Assembly (NCBI GenBank): GCA_937893815.1 | Contig: CALCSH010000122.1 | Span: forward strand, 1-5,484 | From: an uncultured Anaerolineae bacterium | GTDB lineage: Bacteria > Chloroflexota > Anaerolineae > Anaerolineales > UBA11858 | Length of the DNA: 5,484 bases | Reading direction: 5' to 3' | In this document: positions 5,041-5,484 of the stretch, piece after piece | Position numbering within the stretch: the first letter of the stretch is position 1 | Layout of the letters: each line of letters opens with the position of its first letter | Notes under the pieces: generated by a model | Databases searched by the model: none | Seen by the model: the letters and a program-made list of their open reading frames with translations, nothing else | Told to the model about the DNA's origin: nothing | Translations under genes and position numbers: made by a program

Positions 5041-5154
5041 AAACCTGTTTGTGTGGGCAGAATACCGCTCGCACATGCCCCCCTATTTCGTGAGTTTCAG
5101 GCGGCGCACATTGCTGCTGACCTGTTATTCAAATCCATCCAATCCTTTTTTAGT

Positions 5155-5171
5155 CTTACGGAGGTAAGCAA
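5155..5171 (+). promoter_or_regulatory. ssb ribosome binding site, SD within a small hairpin
   Basis: CTTAC (5155-5159) and GTAAG (5164-5168) can pair around GGAG (5160-5163), placing the SD core in the loop just before the ATG at 5172. The same ACGGAGGTAAGC string precedes the nuclease gene (3308-3319), but there the upstream CTTAC arm is absent. The SD is certain; a role for the five-pair stem is speculative. Confidence 0.45.
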
Positions 5172-5484
5172 ATGGCAAAACTCAATAAAATTCAGATTAT
5201 CGGGCGTTTGGGAAAAGACCCGGAGATGTCCTATAAAGGTCAGGACGGCGACACCGCCGTGACCAAAATCTCTGTGGCCGCAGACCGCAAACGCGACAAA
5301 GAGACCACGGACTGGTTCAATGTCGTGGCCTTTGGGCAGACCGCCGAGTTCATCAACCAGTACGGCAAGAAAGGCCGTCTGGTGTATATCGAAGGCGAAA
5401 TGCGCAACAACCGCTGGACAGACGATGACGGCAACACCCGCGACTGGTGGGAAATTGCTGTCAGCGATTTCCAGTTCCTCGATT
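5172..5484 (+). CDS. ssb: Single-stranded DNA-binding protein, OB fold (3' partial)
   Basis: The frame is open from the ATG at 5172 to the window edge, giving 104 residues. They match the N-terminal OB fold of bacterial SSB: KIQIIGRLGKDPEMSY (6-21), AVTKISVAADR (29-39), TDWFNVVAFGQTAEF (46-60) with W48 and F49 as likely base-stacking residues, GKKGRLVYIEGEMRNNRW (65-82), and WWEIAVSDFQFLD (92-104). The C-terminal tail, which normally ends in an acidic tip recruiting repair proteins, lies outside the window. SSB coats single strands during replication, recombination and, in conjugative elements, strand entry. GGAGG at 5160-5164 decides the start. It follows the nuclease/acidic/basic cluster after a 166-bp gap, so it may have its own promoter or be read through. 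In this setting it is probably the element's own SSB rather than the host copy. Confidence 0.93.
   Translation, partial: MAKLNKIQIIGRLGKDPEMSYKGQDGDTAVTKISVAADRKRDKETTDWFNVVAFGQTAEFINQYGKKGRLVYIEGEMRNNRWTDDDGNTRDWWEIAVSDFQFLD

Noticed and set aside
5146..5151. T6 tract as an intrinsic terminator
   Set aside because: No stable hairpin lies directly upstream of the tract.
5111..5154. Promoter before ssb built on TTGCTG (5111-5116) and TTTAGT (5149-5154)
   Set aside because: The spacing is far from 17 bp and neither box is a good match when spaced correctly.

Overview
The window reads as a compact bacterial accessory region: seven complete genes plus one partial gene at each end, all on the plus strand. 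Gaps are short, Shine-Dalgarno (SD) sites are strong (GGAGG type) and stop/start overlaps are common. No rRNA, tRNA, CRISPR array, transposase, integrase or insertion-sequence end was found. GC content looks moderate (about half, judged by eye). The gene set of RadC, a RuvB-type motor, an Hjc-type resolvase, a Cas4/AddB-like Fe-S nuclease and SSB suggests the DNA-processing part of an integrative/conjugative element, plasmid or large phage. My best guess for the host is a Chloroflexota (Anaerolineae-like) bacterium. That guess rests on a general impression of the proteins and is weak.

Layout. Bases 3-167 hold the end of a Cys-rich gene. Bases 170-574 and 558-971 encode two orphan proteins that overlap each other by 17 bp. 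Bases 972-1069 are a structured leader, followed by radC (1070-1738). Bases 1739-1821 are a second structured leader, followed by a ruvB-like gene (1822-2856) whose stop overlaps the start of a small Hjc-like resolvase gene (2853-3131) in ATGA. A probable intrinsic terminator lies at 3141-3180. A third structured leader runs up to 3319 and precedes the Cas4/AddB-like nuclease gene (3320-4525), which is closely followed by a small acidic protein gene (4535-4801) and a small very basic protein gene (4811-5005). A 166-bp gap (5006-5171) with a hairpin precedes ssb, which starts at 5172 and runs off the window.

How the genes may work together (inference). RuvB-like would move four-way junctions and the Hjc-like nuclease would cut them, a pairing that replaces RuvA and RuvC. 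The Cas4/AddB-like nuclease would process DNA ends, SSB would protect single strands, and RadC is a frequent companion in such modules although its biochemical role is unsettled. The points most worth attention are the RuvB-like/Hjc-like coupling without RuvA or RuvC in view, the extra Cys/His clusters in the nuclease, and a recurring leader design. In that design mutually exclusive hairpins end 5-6 nt before the SD of radC, ruvB-like and the nuclease gene.
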